From: Stichopus chloronotus
Lineage: Eukaryota > Echinodermata > Holothuroidea > Aspidochirotida > Stichopodidae
Direction of reading: 5' to 3'
NCBI GenBank assembly: GCA_021234535.1
Contig: CM037835.1
Coordinates: 9,858,001-9,922,000, forward strand
Length of the DNA stretch: 64,000 nt
This document shows, piece by piece, positions 35,566 to 47,700 of this stretch (position 1 is its first letter; each line of letters opens with the position of its first letter). Position numbers and translations under genes: made by a program. The notes beneath the pieces are model-generated. The model saw only the letters and a list, made by a program, of their open reading frames with translations. It did not search any database and had not been told where the DNA came from.

Positions 35566-36269
35566 AACGGTGACTTCAGAGTGCCCCACAGAAGTCTTTG
35601 GGGTGATGTCGAAAAACACAGGCGAGCAAAAAAAAAAGGGTGTTCAACAAGGTGTTCATACTGCATGTGTGTAATCGTTGATTTGGGATTTTGATTGGCT
35701 CTATACATGTGACTATTGCTTATGCGAGTATGCGGCAGAGTACTGTCAATGCACTTCAACAAACAGTCAACGAAAACCTTGGATATTAATGATGTAATGG
35801 AGTGTAGAAACATTGTTCTTCTATTTTTTCCTACCCTAAGGCATGGATCAAAAATAAATTAAAAAAAAAATACCAACGTATTGGTTGTCAATGCCAGCTA
35901 AAGCTATTGGTAATCTGAATCAATATTCTGTCATGTTACTAATTAAAAGTGCGTCAATTCTACTACTTAAAATATGTCAGAACTTCTACTTAGATGTACG
36001 TCATTTCCATTTTTTAAAATAAAGTTGGAAATGTTTCACAACGGTTGCATGCAACAAGCTCATGTTTTGCCCGGGCGTTTCCCCTAAAAACTTCCAATCG
36101 GTTTCTGCGTCGTTTCGTTGCGTTAGATGATGTTCAACCGCCTTTCCCAATTCATTTTTATTTTAAAACTGAAAGTGAATCATTATCAACTAATAAAAAA
36201 TTGGGGGTAAAGGTATTTTCAAGGCCCCAATATTGGCCAACTCTTCCAAGAATAAATTTAACAGGATGG

Positions 36270-36840
36270 AAACATAATTCATTATGATTTTTTTATCATA
36301 TCAACCCATCTGATTTTTTATTACCATTTTTCATACATTGATTTCTATTGAGAGATTGAATTTGAGAAATTGCAGGCATGAGATAGCTACTTAAAGGCTG
36401 GGTACATGCAATTTTAAAACACTCGGGAAGTTTCTGACCATGAGGATGGTTTGAAAAGCAAAACATTTTCTCATACTCTCCATACGAACCGATGATGGCG
36501 CTGCGCTTTGATAGTCCTGCCTACACTCAGCCCCTCCAAAGTATGGAGGGCCTCCATACTTGTTAACCTCCATTTTAGGTTTACGGGTAGAGGTGTCAAA
36601 GAAAGTCAATGATGCACCATGATTGGCAACTAAGAAGGTCAAAACATGATCCTCTTAGGCAAAAGGAAGGGGTGCCCCATCTCCATAGAACCCTCCTCGT
36701 GATAGGTAGGCCTATCTGTGGAGGTTAAGCACTTGAAAGGGCAACACCCCTACCCTTATACCCCCTCTCAGAACGACGCTAAAAAATAGGGGTAGTAAGT
36801 CAATTTCGCCCCCTCACAAAAACACCTGTCCACGCGTCTG
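36270..36840 (+). repeat. Interspersed repeat family C, copy 3 (longest)
   Basis: It runs from 'aattcattatgattttt' through 'gagaaattgcaggcatga', 'gatggcgctgcgctttg' and 'ttaacctccattttagg' to 'gtgtcaaagaaagtcaat.atgcaccatgattgg'. It ends at 'tcgccccctcacaaaaacacct'. Its second half aligns with 38800-39180. Confidence 0.65.
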
Positions 36841-37499
36841 GCTCATAGTACCCACCACGAACACATGTAGTGATGGGGTGTTTTGATTACACATATGGGG
36901 ATTGTGTTTGCACATGGAGGAGAATTAAACGAGCTGTGGTTGTGGCTAAAAGTAAGTGGTTGGGAGAAATTAAACTATCCAGGGCGGTGAGTACACCTGC
37001 ATTTAAAACAGTCATAAATAGTGCATTTAAAATAACTCAATATCTTGAGTTAAGTACAAGATATTGGTGTGGGGGTTTAAGTCATTACAGTGAAAAGTAA
37101 TACACATCTATGTACTCCCCCTCTAGAATTGTAACGGACGTATTTCTTTAGTTCGTGGACCCTAAAAATGGCGCTAAATTACACCATTATGAGTTGTCGG
37201 ATATTGCCCTGCATCGACTTATCACCCTCTGACGGCAAAACAGCAGGAAGTACTAAAGTCGTTGAACTATTAAATTACATGTTTACTTCTTACCGTTTCG
37301 TGGAGATGTTACAGTGTCGCATTTCATGTGGTCGTGCAAGTTGTGCATAATGGATTAACAAGAAGACCAAAACTATTTCTGATTTTATGATGCATGCCCT
37401 TCTTAGAATTACTGATAACATCTGTGGATTCATTTACAGTTGCGATTGCATATAAAAGAAAAAAAAAAGTTTCCTCGTCTTAGATTTAGTCATAGATTT

Positions 37500-38110
37500 A
37501 TACATAGTTAAAACACGATATCTCAATAAGGAAAACTTGGACAGATCTTGTACTTGGTACGTAGTTGCACCCCCCCTTTTTTGAGAACAAAAACTTTTAT
37601 TGTTTTTATGGAAGTTAAAGGTCATTTGGGATAAACGGGGTCAAATAGGGAAAACCTTGTAAAGTATCTACAGAAATTTAGAAAGCGTGGCCAGACCTTA
37701 TATTTGGTTTGCAGGTGTACCGCATAAAGTGCTAAAACCCTATTACTTTTGGTGGAGAACAAAGATGGAGTCAATGACCCTGTCCAATTGACAAGACATT
37801 GTAAGCACGATATCTCAAGAGGAAAAACCGGGACAGATCTCATATTTTGTATATTTATTTTGGGTCGAGGTCGGAGGTCATTTGGGGTCAACAGGTGTCA
37901 ATTGTGGAAACGAAATATCTCAAAAGTGAAATTTGCACTGATTTCATATTTGCTATGTGGTTGAAGTGGTGTGCCATATGGAGTACAGAAGTCTTGGAAT
38001 ATTTGGTGGAGGCCAATGACATTTTGGTGAGGAAGTGTCAATTTGTGAACACCATGTTCACATGAGATCTCATGACAGGAAGTTTGGTCATCTTTTAGTA
38101 TGCAGGTGTG
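37500..38110 (+). repeat. Degenerate ~147-bp tandem array, first block
   Basis: The block 'aacacgatatctcaagaagg.aaa..(g)gacagatct.atactt' recurs near 37508, 37654, 37803, 37905 and 38052. Most steps are 144-149 bp, with 'ggtcatttggggtca' words between copies. The copies are clearly diverged. The array appears to resume at 38589. Confidence 0.6.
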
Positions 38111-38360
38111 CATGTTGAGTCATGTGATCTCTATCAGTAGGCGTCATCTTAGATCAGCAGATGTCATTCTGTATGTACGGTTGTTACATCTCGATGATAT
38201 TACCCAAAACTAAGCATGTTGCACATCCTTTCCTTAGGCAATATTCAGATTCACAAAAAAAGTAATGCAGTAACGAAATTATCGAAACCACAATGCATTT
38301 GGGCGTGTCTGGTTGATTCCTTTTTGAAGGAATTTATGCAATGGTGATATCTTGTGTATG

Positions 38361-38548
38361 TGCCCTTGTTTTCGGGTGGGATCGAGGACCGAAACAATAG
38401 ATTTTAGGTCCTCTGTAGAAAATTCAATAGATTTCTCCGGTCCTCTCAAGATTAACAATAGACAGTCTATTGTAAAGGTTATAGGGTCAAAGAAGAAAAA
38501 ACAAAAGAAAGCACAATGAGGTCCTCGGAATGAATGGAAAACAAAGTT
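38361..38548 (-). repeat. 187-bp interspersed element, copy 2 (inverted relative to 30520-30706)
   Basis: Read on the minus strand this matches 30520-30706, including the TTAACAATAGAC palindrome (about 38453-38476), which here has lost one T in one arm. It sits between two blocks of the ~147-bp array and runs into a (GT)n tract on its right. Confidence 0.8.
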
Positions 38549-38580
38549 GTGTGTGTGTGTGTGTATGTGTGTGTGTGAGA
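38547..38580. repeat. (GT)n microsatellite
   Basis: About sixteen GT units with one A interruption directly follow the inverted element. Confidence 0.9.
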
Positions 38581-38584
38581 CGCT

Positions 38585-38795
38585 TTACTTGAAAACACAA
38601 TGTTTCAAGAAGGATCACATACTTCGCATAACAGGTGGCTTATGTTCATGCTGAATAGATGAATCCTAGTGTTTTTGGTAGAGATCAGTGGTCATTTAAG
38701 GTCACCAGAGGTCACCCTGTGAAAACAAATTGTTAGCACATAATCTCAAGAAGGGTAACTTTCAATTATTTCATACTTCGTTTGTAGGTTGGCAG
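38585..38795 (+). repeat. Degenerate ~147-bp tandem array, second block
   Basis: Two more copies, near 38589 ('aaaacacaatgtttcaagaagga') and 38735 ('agcacataatctcaagaaggg'), are 146 bp apart with a 'ggtcatttaaggtcaccagaggtca' segment between them. Confidence 0.55.
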
Positions 38796-38799
38796 TATT

Positions 38800-39180
38800 A
38801 AGACACCCATCAAGTGTACGTTCCCCAATGGTTCCACGATGGTGGCGCTCCGCTTAGCGCCCTCCACACAGCTGCCTCTGTACTCCAATAGTTTTATGTC
38901 ACGTAACCTTCATTTTAGGATCGTGGGTGCGGGTGTCAAAGAGTCAATTTTGCACCATGATTGGGCACTTGAGAGGGCGAAAAATGATCCACTTTAAGGC
39001 AAAGGGAAAGGGATGTTCCATCCTCTTAGACCTCTCCTCATGCAACGTATCTGTGGACTGGCTGATTTGAAATTCTGGCTTACGCCCTGGGAGGGGGACT
39101 CCTTTCGCTTATACGCCTCCCCCGGACGGTGGTCAAGAATAGGACGATGAGTCGATTTTCCCCTTCACAGAAAAATCCTG
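38800..39180 (+). repeat. Interspersed repeat family C, copy 4
   Basis: It matches the second half of copy 3 in the same order: 'gatggtggcgctccgcttag', 'gtaaccttcattttagga', 'gtgtcaaagagtcaatttt', 'gcaccatgattggg', 'aggcaaagggaaaggg' and 'gtcgattttccccttcacag'. Divergence is moderate. Confidence 0.65.
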
Positions 39181-40349
39181 CTTGTAAATAAGAAGAGTAA
39201 CTGTAAGGTACCTCGCACTTGGAATGTTGATTTCACTTTCACACAAATTATTTATCCTGCCCGAATCTGAACAAAAGTTGAGTTGCACTTTCGTTGCCGA
39301 GTCATTCAACCGTGACAATTTTTCAAACAGAGCATGCGTAAATCATCCCTTGCCTATCAGTTCGTCTGTACGTTTGCGGTTTTTTTTTTTCCTTCTCTTA
39401 CATCCCACATTTCACTTCATTCGCTGTGAGCTTGCAGACAAAGTTGACTATAGGCCCAGATAACATAGTTAGTTCGCGAAGCACCATCCATCTTTCGACC
39501 TTGGCATAACTCACTGCTGCCGTCTCATTACACACTGCGGTGCTGTGAACCACAAAATCATATTATTCCCCTTTTCGCTCATATTAGGCGCACCGTTATC
39601 AATAGCCATATCACGTTACTGCTGATCCAAAAACGAGGCTAAACCGCGTCTGATGTATTTTCAATAGGTTGTCTTTCTGTTTTGTTAATTCCGTTGTGCA
39701 ACCTTAGCTACAGAACCACCCAAGTAAAACGACAACACATTACAACTTTCTCTGTATGTTCATATCGCGATTCGCATAATAATAATTTGGTGCATGTATG
39801 AGCGTACACCAGAGGTACAGTAGAGGGTATATGGTGCCATACGTATCGCATACTTGTTCTTCCATCTCCGCGACAGACTTTCGTATCCGCATTGTTTGGA
39901 AAGAATTTTTTAGCCGAAAAAAAATTGAGCTTAATTTATCTCTAAAGAGGCATCGAATCGCTGTTTTCGACGTCGTGAAAAGGAGGGAAAAAAGCAACAT
40001 TAGAAAGGAAACGCTACATTAAAGAGAAAATGAGATTCTGTTAGGGAGAACTCCGTGGATTATGATTAATGTGAAGGTCGCACAGATTTCACGAGAGGCC
40101 GCATATTGTACTCATAAAAGAGCAGAAATGCTTCATAATTCATGGGAGCACTGGAATATTCTTCCCATTAGTAAGTGTGGGCAGGAATGTCAGACCTAAC
40201 TCACGTCGCGCGGACAACTTGCCCGAGTACAGGGAGTTCACAAGTATACTATAGAGAGCAACAAGAGAAAAAGTTCAGAACAACATGCAGTGTGTACATT
40301 GCTTGGTAACGCAGGCCGGGTGAGCTAGCGAATAATCGGAGAGTCCAGA
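39181..40349. other. Unassigned DNA, somewhat richer in CpG
   Basis: No repeat family and no recognisable exon. Base composition is less AT-skewed than in the neighbouring repeats. Confidence 0.5.
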
Positions 40350-40350
40350 G

Positions 40351-40361
40351 AGAACTTACCT
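40351..40361 (-). other. Candidate splice donor on minus strand
   Basis: Reading the minus strand gives TAAG|GTAAGTTCT, a full consensus 5' splice site with the intron starting at 40359. Any exon would extend upstream to higher coordinates. No coding exon was recognised, so it would have to be a non-coding first exon, or a chance match. Confidence 0.2.
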
Positions 40362-40502
40362 TAGAGCTGAAGAGAAAGGGTTATTTACCTAACCTAGAAA
40401 AACGAGGACTCAAAACTTCAGAGAAGCAATTCAGTTTGACTCTAAGAGAGAGGCGGAGACAGAGAGATATAACTGTGGACAGCGGGTACCTTCGTTCCTT
40501 GT

Positions 40503-40539
40503 ACTACTACTAGGAACTACTCATGCAACTAGTAGTAGT
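40503..40539. repeat. 11-bp inverted repeat (ACTACTACTAG)
   Basis: Arms lie at 40503-40513 and 40529-40539 with a 15-base loop. They could form a small hairpin. No run of T and no other regulatory context is visible. Confidence 0.7.
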
Positions 40540-41133
40540 TCTAGGAATTCACAGTGGTTGGTATCTAAGAGCAGGAGTTTTTAACTTGTAATCAAGTTTG
40601 GGAACCCTATTAATTTATTTGTTTGAACTGCTGAGACTGAGAGTCAACGGTAATCGTTTTCTTTTTTTGCGTTTTTCATCGCCAGACGGCCAGGTCGATT
40701 TTTTGGAAACACTGATAGTTTCTTCCCTTTTCTGAACGGTATTGTGACTGGAAGTTTCAGAGAGGGAGGAAAAACAAAGGAAGACATGTTATATAGATGA
40801 AGATCTACCGAACGCAGTGCCTGTAACTTGTGCAGGCCTTTACTCAGTAGGGGATCCATTCCTTTCCTCACTAGGTAGGCCTAGGCCTAATTAAAAGCTC
40901 GACACTCCATTGTCCCTAGTGCGATAACTATCTACAATTGAGCGAAGCACTGTTTCTTTTTATTCATGAACTGCTTCTGTGTTCTAACAAAACAAAGGAC
41001 AGAAAGGATTTCTAAGAGCGATTCCGGTAAAGGTAGGCCTACGCTTGGTATACACATAGGCTTGTAGGCGGCCAGAGAAACCGGCCCCTTTGGCTCGGAT
41101 TTTGAACCCCCTCAGTTCTTCGGGCAGAAGTGA

Positions 41134-41728
41134 CCGTTAACTGGTTGTACCACTTGTGGTGTAGCTGTTTCCACAAAGATTTTTTTGTTGCCTTATTCAG
41201 ACGGACGTATCGGTCAGGACGGGAAGCCTTTTATTTCGTATTCTTTCCGGCAAACGTTTCAAAGTCGAGCTCCGCTACTTAGTGTAGTGGCTCACAACGT
41301 TTGGAATTGGATGTGTGACATTTGTTTATCTTATATCACCGCTGTGGCATGTCAACTAGGACACACTGTGTGGGAACGATACATACGTTACTTCATGCCT
41401 ACATCGTACACTAGTAATTAGTACCACTTGCGGCTGTACCGTACGGTGGTCTTTCACTTTCACGAAACAACCCGTTCATGGACGCTTCCCGCAATCTTCG
41501 CGGCTAGTCTTTACGGTAGGCTGTTGATCGGAAGACTGAGAGCGAGACGTATCTCCAACATTATTCTGTCGTCGTGTCACAATTTCGACGGAGGGGTGTC
41601 TTATCCCAACTTTTACGTGATAAATTGTTCCTGTCGTGCCAATTTTCATTTAGTGCAGAGCCGTACCAATATCCTCCACGATGGGTCTCCCTTCGAATTC
41701 TTTGTGCAAATATCGTGTACTAATCGGT
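41134..41728 (+). other. Stop-poor frame running into a consensus splice donor
   Basis: One frame stays open from 41134 to a single TAG at 41419-41421 and again from 41422 to 41728, where a consensus donor CG|GTAAGT starts at 41727. The translation resembles no known family. The stretch is relatively CpG-rich, so a first exon of a + strand gene is possible but unproven. Confidence 0.2.
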
Positions 41729-41730
41729 AA

Positions 41731-44700
41731 GTCCTCTCATTGCATGTATTAACTCTTTGTACAGAGTATGATATATCTATCGAAAAAGAATATGCGACCT
41801 TCAGAAGCGTATTTTAGTCGAGTTAAATTAATTTATCATGTAACAGCATAATTCTTCTGTTTCTAATTTTATTAGTTGTAGTTTCATTTTCACCACATGT
41901 CACTCATCGGTGATACACTTCGCTGGTCGCGATTCGGATCGGTCGTTCTTCTTTTGAGAGTTTATCGATCGAAACTTGGTGAAATTGTCTTTTATTATCG
42001 GTAAGCTGTCAAACGAGACATTGAAGGGACTCAATGAGTTGATATATTTCATTTAAGTTTGTGACGTAGTTTGAACTGAAGAAAATCACATCATGCCAAT
42101 GACTTGAATTAGCCTCGTTAGTCATGGATCGATTCCTAAAGTTACTGAAAATGAGAAATTGTAGGTTTTTTATGAGCAGGGGTTGCCAATTATGGTTAAT
42201 GAAGTATTAATAAAACGTGTCTGGTCACAGATTTACAATATAAGTGATTTTAATGGTTTATTACACTATCATTGTTGCTCCAGTTGTGTGTCAGATGCCC
42301 AGCGTAGCCTATCTTAATTTGACCATATATCATTTACATATGAGTGATAATCAACAGGTGTGACACAATATCTATAATATCATTTGTGATCCAACTCAAT
42401 GAGACTCTTTGTAATTCGACGTACACATTCTGTGGATTTCGTCATACCGTATTTTAGGATTATAATGTGTATTAACTTCAATAATCAAATCACGGAAATT
42501 AGCGTAATGGTTAGTTGCAATGACGTGTTTTGAATACTGCATGTTGTATTCCAGCCGAACAATGGGTATAAGCCTATACATTTGTACATCCTGCAAAGAT
42601 TACGATTTAAAAAAAAAGAGCGATGATAAGTCACAGGTTTTAATCAAAATCGTAATTTGGCCATAGCAGAACAGGCAATTGTAGTTCAAAGTTCTCCTGA
42701 AACTGAAGTGAACGTACTAACTTTTGAGGAAAATTCCAATTTAAAATGTGCTTGTTGCATAGATTGGGTAAGATTTATTGAGTTAAATTTCTGCTGTTGA
42801 AAGTGAAGTCTGTTTTTCTCTGACAGTCATTGCAGTGTAAATAGTACGGTTCCTTTCGGGAGACACAGTAACTCGGCCTCGCACAGGAAATTATGAAGGG
42901 TCTTTTTTCATAACTTCCCCAACTTCTTTAAATTTAAACTCCCATCCCAGAGTCATCAAAATGACATCTATTTTCTCGTCGAAAAAAATTGTACTAGAGG
43001 CTTACAACTTTTGAATTTTGAAATCGCAAATTCTACCTACAGTCAAAATTCACACTAAAAAAAAAAAAAACGGCATTACTTGCCATGGCGGACTAACGAA
43101 ATAGCAACATTTACACTTTGAGTTTGTTCTGTGATTTTTTCTTCCAAACCTGTCAAATTTCCTTTCATAGATTAATTATATATTTTTTGTGATAGTTTGC
43201 CATAATCTATTGACTGACTAACATATTGGCAGTATGACCTTATTTAACGACAATATTTAAAAGTCGCATGAAAAGGTACCTATAAAATATAATATCGTAG
43301 TTGGACACTTTTGAGAAATTAATTTGTAAAACATAAAATACAATTGTGTGAATTTTTTACTGACTTTTTTGCACGTTGTAACTGTAGCCACACATTAACA
43401 AAATAATACAGGAGGTAGCCTACCTTCGTATGTGTAGGCATGTTCTTTTTCATGTTCTTATTTACTGTTCCATTACGAACATTCATAAATCTGAAGAAAT
43501 TTGTTTCAACATAGAAATTCCAAATCACACTATACATGCCTACATCTTACATAGCGGTACGGACGTCAAGGTTTCTAAGATGTCATTTACTATACCCACC
43601 GCAATATGTGGGTGTAGTAAATAACCAGTTCGAATTTGTACCTCCCACTACGTAAATAGTTGAAACAAAAATGTTCCTTTAATAACTCAATCCTCCAGAG
43701 GAAGATGTTTGCTGAGGTTCTAGTTATTTTCGTTAACCTCCTTTCTGTGTATTATCATCGGAGTAAATGGGCACTGTATTACTCCCAAAGCAGACTAACC
43801 GCCCCCCCCCCTTTTTTCATTTGCATTGACTGAGTATGAGAAATGCTATCGTCCATCTGTTTCAAGGGAGGAAACATCACACCAACCAGTAGTCCCTACA
43901 GTATATGCTAAACACCAATCGAAATATTATACACTATATATCGTAGCCACTGGTTTACGCAAAAATCATGTTATCAGTTAAGATAAGATCAACTCTATTA
44001 AACCCTACAAAGGGTAACTGAATGCTCGCATAAAACAGTGCAAACAAAAAGACACTAAAATTCCAAATAAACACATGCAGAAAACATAAAGAAGTAAAAG
44101 AAGGAACTAAGAGAAAGTAAAAGTAAAGCAATAGTTCATAGACAGAAAGCAATGTGTAAAGGAGGGAAAATCTGTAACCTGTAACGCTTCAACTCAGCTT
44201 CATCAGGAGTAAAGGTCCGTTTCCAAGGAAACTAAATTACCAGAAACCAGCAACAAAATCCGAAGTATGTGTACAAACACTTGCCGAAACCAGTCCCCTA
44301 CCCTTTTAGGCTACAAAATAGCCCTCTAGGACTCGTCGGTATAATCCACACCATTCCATTCATCCGTTTCCCACTTATCACTACCTAAAGTAACCTAAAG
44401 TCATCGAATACAGTCTGATGTAATGACTTCGATTTGAATTTCAGACCTTCAAAAGGTTGATAAATTTCAGATATGTAAAATTATACTTCAGATATGTCCA
44501 TTTTTTTTTGCAGGTGCCTGGAATTATTTTGCAAATGGTTGAAAGCATTTTTAAATGTCAGATATTTAAATGATCTGTGTCTCTGTGATTAAATGTTGAA
44601 ATGGCTTTCCTTACATCCGAATATTGCATTTGATCTTTAACTGATATGTTGTTTATGTTGTAGAGGGAAAACAAGAAACGTCTATAACTTTGTTTGCAAA

Positions 44701-47700
44701 GTGTAAGACGATGTTGCACCGTCCTTTCGCAATGTTACATTTTTTCAATACCAGCGTTTCTACTGTATATATACTTACAGTATAGGAGTCTCTTGTAATA
44801 TCTTAACGAAACATTCTCTTTACGAGTTCATCTAGTTACGTAACCTCAGTGCAATGGCTGATCAGTTGTTCTGTAGCTTTTACGTCATCGTATACGCGTA
44901 AACATGTCATAGGAAAAAATGACTTCGTCGCAATTTATCTAGATCTGATATACTAGTTGTCTAGACAACTTTGTTTATAGGTCTGGAGGGGTTTATCATT
45001 TTATAACACTTATCAGAATCAAATCTTTTGTCAATATAATTTGGTCTGAATTTTCTCAAAACCAGTTTTAAAACCATCTCTGAAAAGTAAGGGTGACTTT
45101 TGTGGTTATGTTCCGAATGAACTTCCCCCGTTTTACTGCATTTCTAAGGGTCTTGGGTTTGGTTTATCGCCTAAAGAGCGTTGGTAAAGAGTTTGATATG
45201 AATTTTCTTTAGAGAGGGAAAAATGTTTGAAGATGTCTGTGGTTTGTTATGGAAAAGGTACAAAATAGTAATAATAATAAGATGAAAAAAAAAAAACAAT
45301 TTAAAGAATGTGACGCAAAAGTTTATTGGACTTTTATACTGTGTATAAGCCTGTAAAACGGAATTCATCTGTCACAAGAATTCAATGCAACTCGCCAGTT
45401 TATGCGAGGGACAGGTGAACTGGCCCATAAAATGAAGAAGCACGAAGTTCATTTTGCTAGTGTTTCTCTCTTCGCATTGTGCATAAACTGTCCACCAAAA
45501 ACAGTGAGAAATTCCAGATCCGTAGACGTTGTTGGCAGTTTTGTTTTAATCAGCATGCACCTAGAATTGCTACATCGATAGTTAATCGATATTGGTCGAC
45601 GCGGAGAGGTGTGAGAGGGGGTGGGAGGGGGTGGGGTGGACCGAGGGAATCCTATAGAGAAAGTTAACGCCAACAGGTGCTGAGACCCAAACAGGCACAG
45701 AAACTTTGCAAATGTTACGACTGAATGCGGATATGCTACCTGCATGTTGGTTACCGTAGGAAAAGAAAAAAAAAGGCACTTTTATGTTTTTGTCATGATT
45801 CTAACAAAACATCAGTGGCGTCGCTCAGAAAACACGTTTCCAAGGGTGCACTCATTACTCAGTGTTCTCTTGCACGAGGTTACAAGAATTCCCGGATACC
45901 CGACTATTTGAATCATCGAATGCAACTCGTCTAGTAAACGAAAGGCTTAGAAATTTATGATGCACCGTCGTTTTGATTTCTTCAAACACTTTTCACAAAA
46001 GTCTATCACGGTAGTAATGTTACATTACGCAAACATTGAATCTCAACCATTGAAGAAGGGGGTGGGGGGGGGGGTAATCCGAGAGTGTCATGTGGAAAAA
46101 AAATGAACCTAGGTCTACGTAGAGAGTTTTCGAGAAGCTCCAGTGTGGATCGGTTTTGTTCGAACAAGTAAATAGAAAGAACAAAAACAAACAAACAAAA
46201 TTCCTTGCATACTTGCTAAAAAAAGTCCCGATTGTTTCGCTTTAGGGGTCTTCTGCACACGGTTATGGTAATTGGAACCGCAGATTTCAAAACTTATAAT
46301 TAATATGGACAGCAGTACATCTATTTGGATTGACTGCTCCCTTCTGGGTAACTACTCGAGAAAAGGTTAAGGTCACTGAAGGTTACACTGGTCGACCGTC
46401 ACAAAATGTCAAAGAACTAAAATCTCAAGTTGATTTGATGTTCAAACTGTCATAGCAATGGCCCGACAAAAAATAATTTAAAATGTATTTTATCAGATAG
46501 GACTATCCATCGATCCCCTGAGGACATTTCTGGTAGTTTCTCTGAAAAAAAAAAAACAGACGAAGACAAAAAAGTACAAAGTGTAGGCCTAATGCATTTT
46601 ATGAACTGACGGCTGCAGTGAACTTCAAAGAGGTTTTTTTTCTTCTTTTTTGCGAAATGTAGCATCTACGGAAGAGACAACAGGAAAATGATTTCGATGC
46701 ACTGATGATATCGACGTTTGTGAAAACTCAGGTTTCATCCTCTACCCGCCCCCCTACACCCTCCACCAGCCCGACAACCTCCATCCAACCCGATTGTCAC
46801 CTTGTATTTTTATTATTAGAGCAATGAATTGCCTTGATAAAAGTGAAGGAGTGTGTCTGAAACTGTCACTACGAAAATCGAATTAACCGAAAAGCTGTAA
46901 CTACAAGGGGCCAATTGGTTGCTCACTTTCGAAACTTACCGAAATTTCACTCTTGGAGTGGTGCATAGATTCATTGCTCTTAGAAAACGAAAGAGTGGTC
47001 TTACTCTTCTTATTGAGTGAAGCGATGGGATTCATGTAGTAAGTAAGTAAGTACATCGTCCAATAGCTGTGAGTGTGTAAGTTCGCTCATTGGAAGTGTG
47101 ATGCAGTTACTATGACAACGGGAATCGTCACCCTGCATGTCGATATTACAAATGAACTTTGTATGATGACGGCTGCTTCCACATGTATTCGCTATGTTCA
47201 CTTGTAAATGTTCAGAGTTGAACGTATGAGCCGATGAGGACATGCTAACCGGGGTGAAGGTTTGCCTTGATGCGGACCATCACGAGACTGCAACCCTCTT
47301 CTATGTAAAGGCTGCTTTAAATTTTCAGTCAGTGACGACTGACGCATGTTGGGATGTCTAGGAAGACGACTATCCAAGAATTAAGTGTAACATTAGGTGA
47401 GAATTGCGATAATATGGCAAAGTGTTTATGTGCTTGTGAGTATATTGTGTCAGTTTATAAGAAAAATAGGCTCTCACGTGTAAATATTACAATTCACTCT
47501 TTAAATTGAAGCGATCATTTGACGTGTTCAATTGATACGCACCGAAATTGTGAATTTTCACAACTTGAATACATGAACAGTGATTCTTTGTGTTTTAGTC
47601 TCTCCGTGGGGGGGGGGGGGACTATAAACGACAACTTCAAGAAACTTCAAAACAAAAAAAAATGTTACCAGTTACTAGGCTACTTAGTGAAGATGGTGAG

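Noticed and set aside
36870..37100. 76-codon ORF (MMGCFDYTYGDC...) between repeats
   Set aside because: Checked for LINE or transposase motifs; none seen. It lies in the repeat-dense block and is likely incidental.
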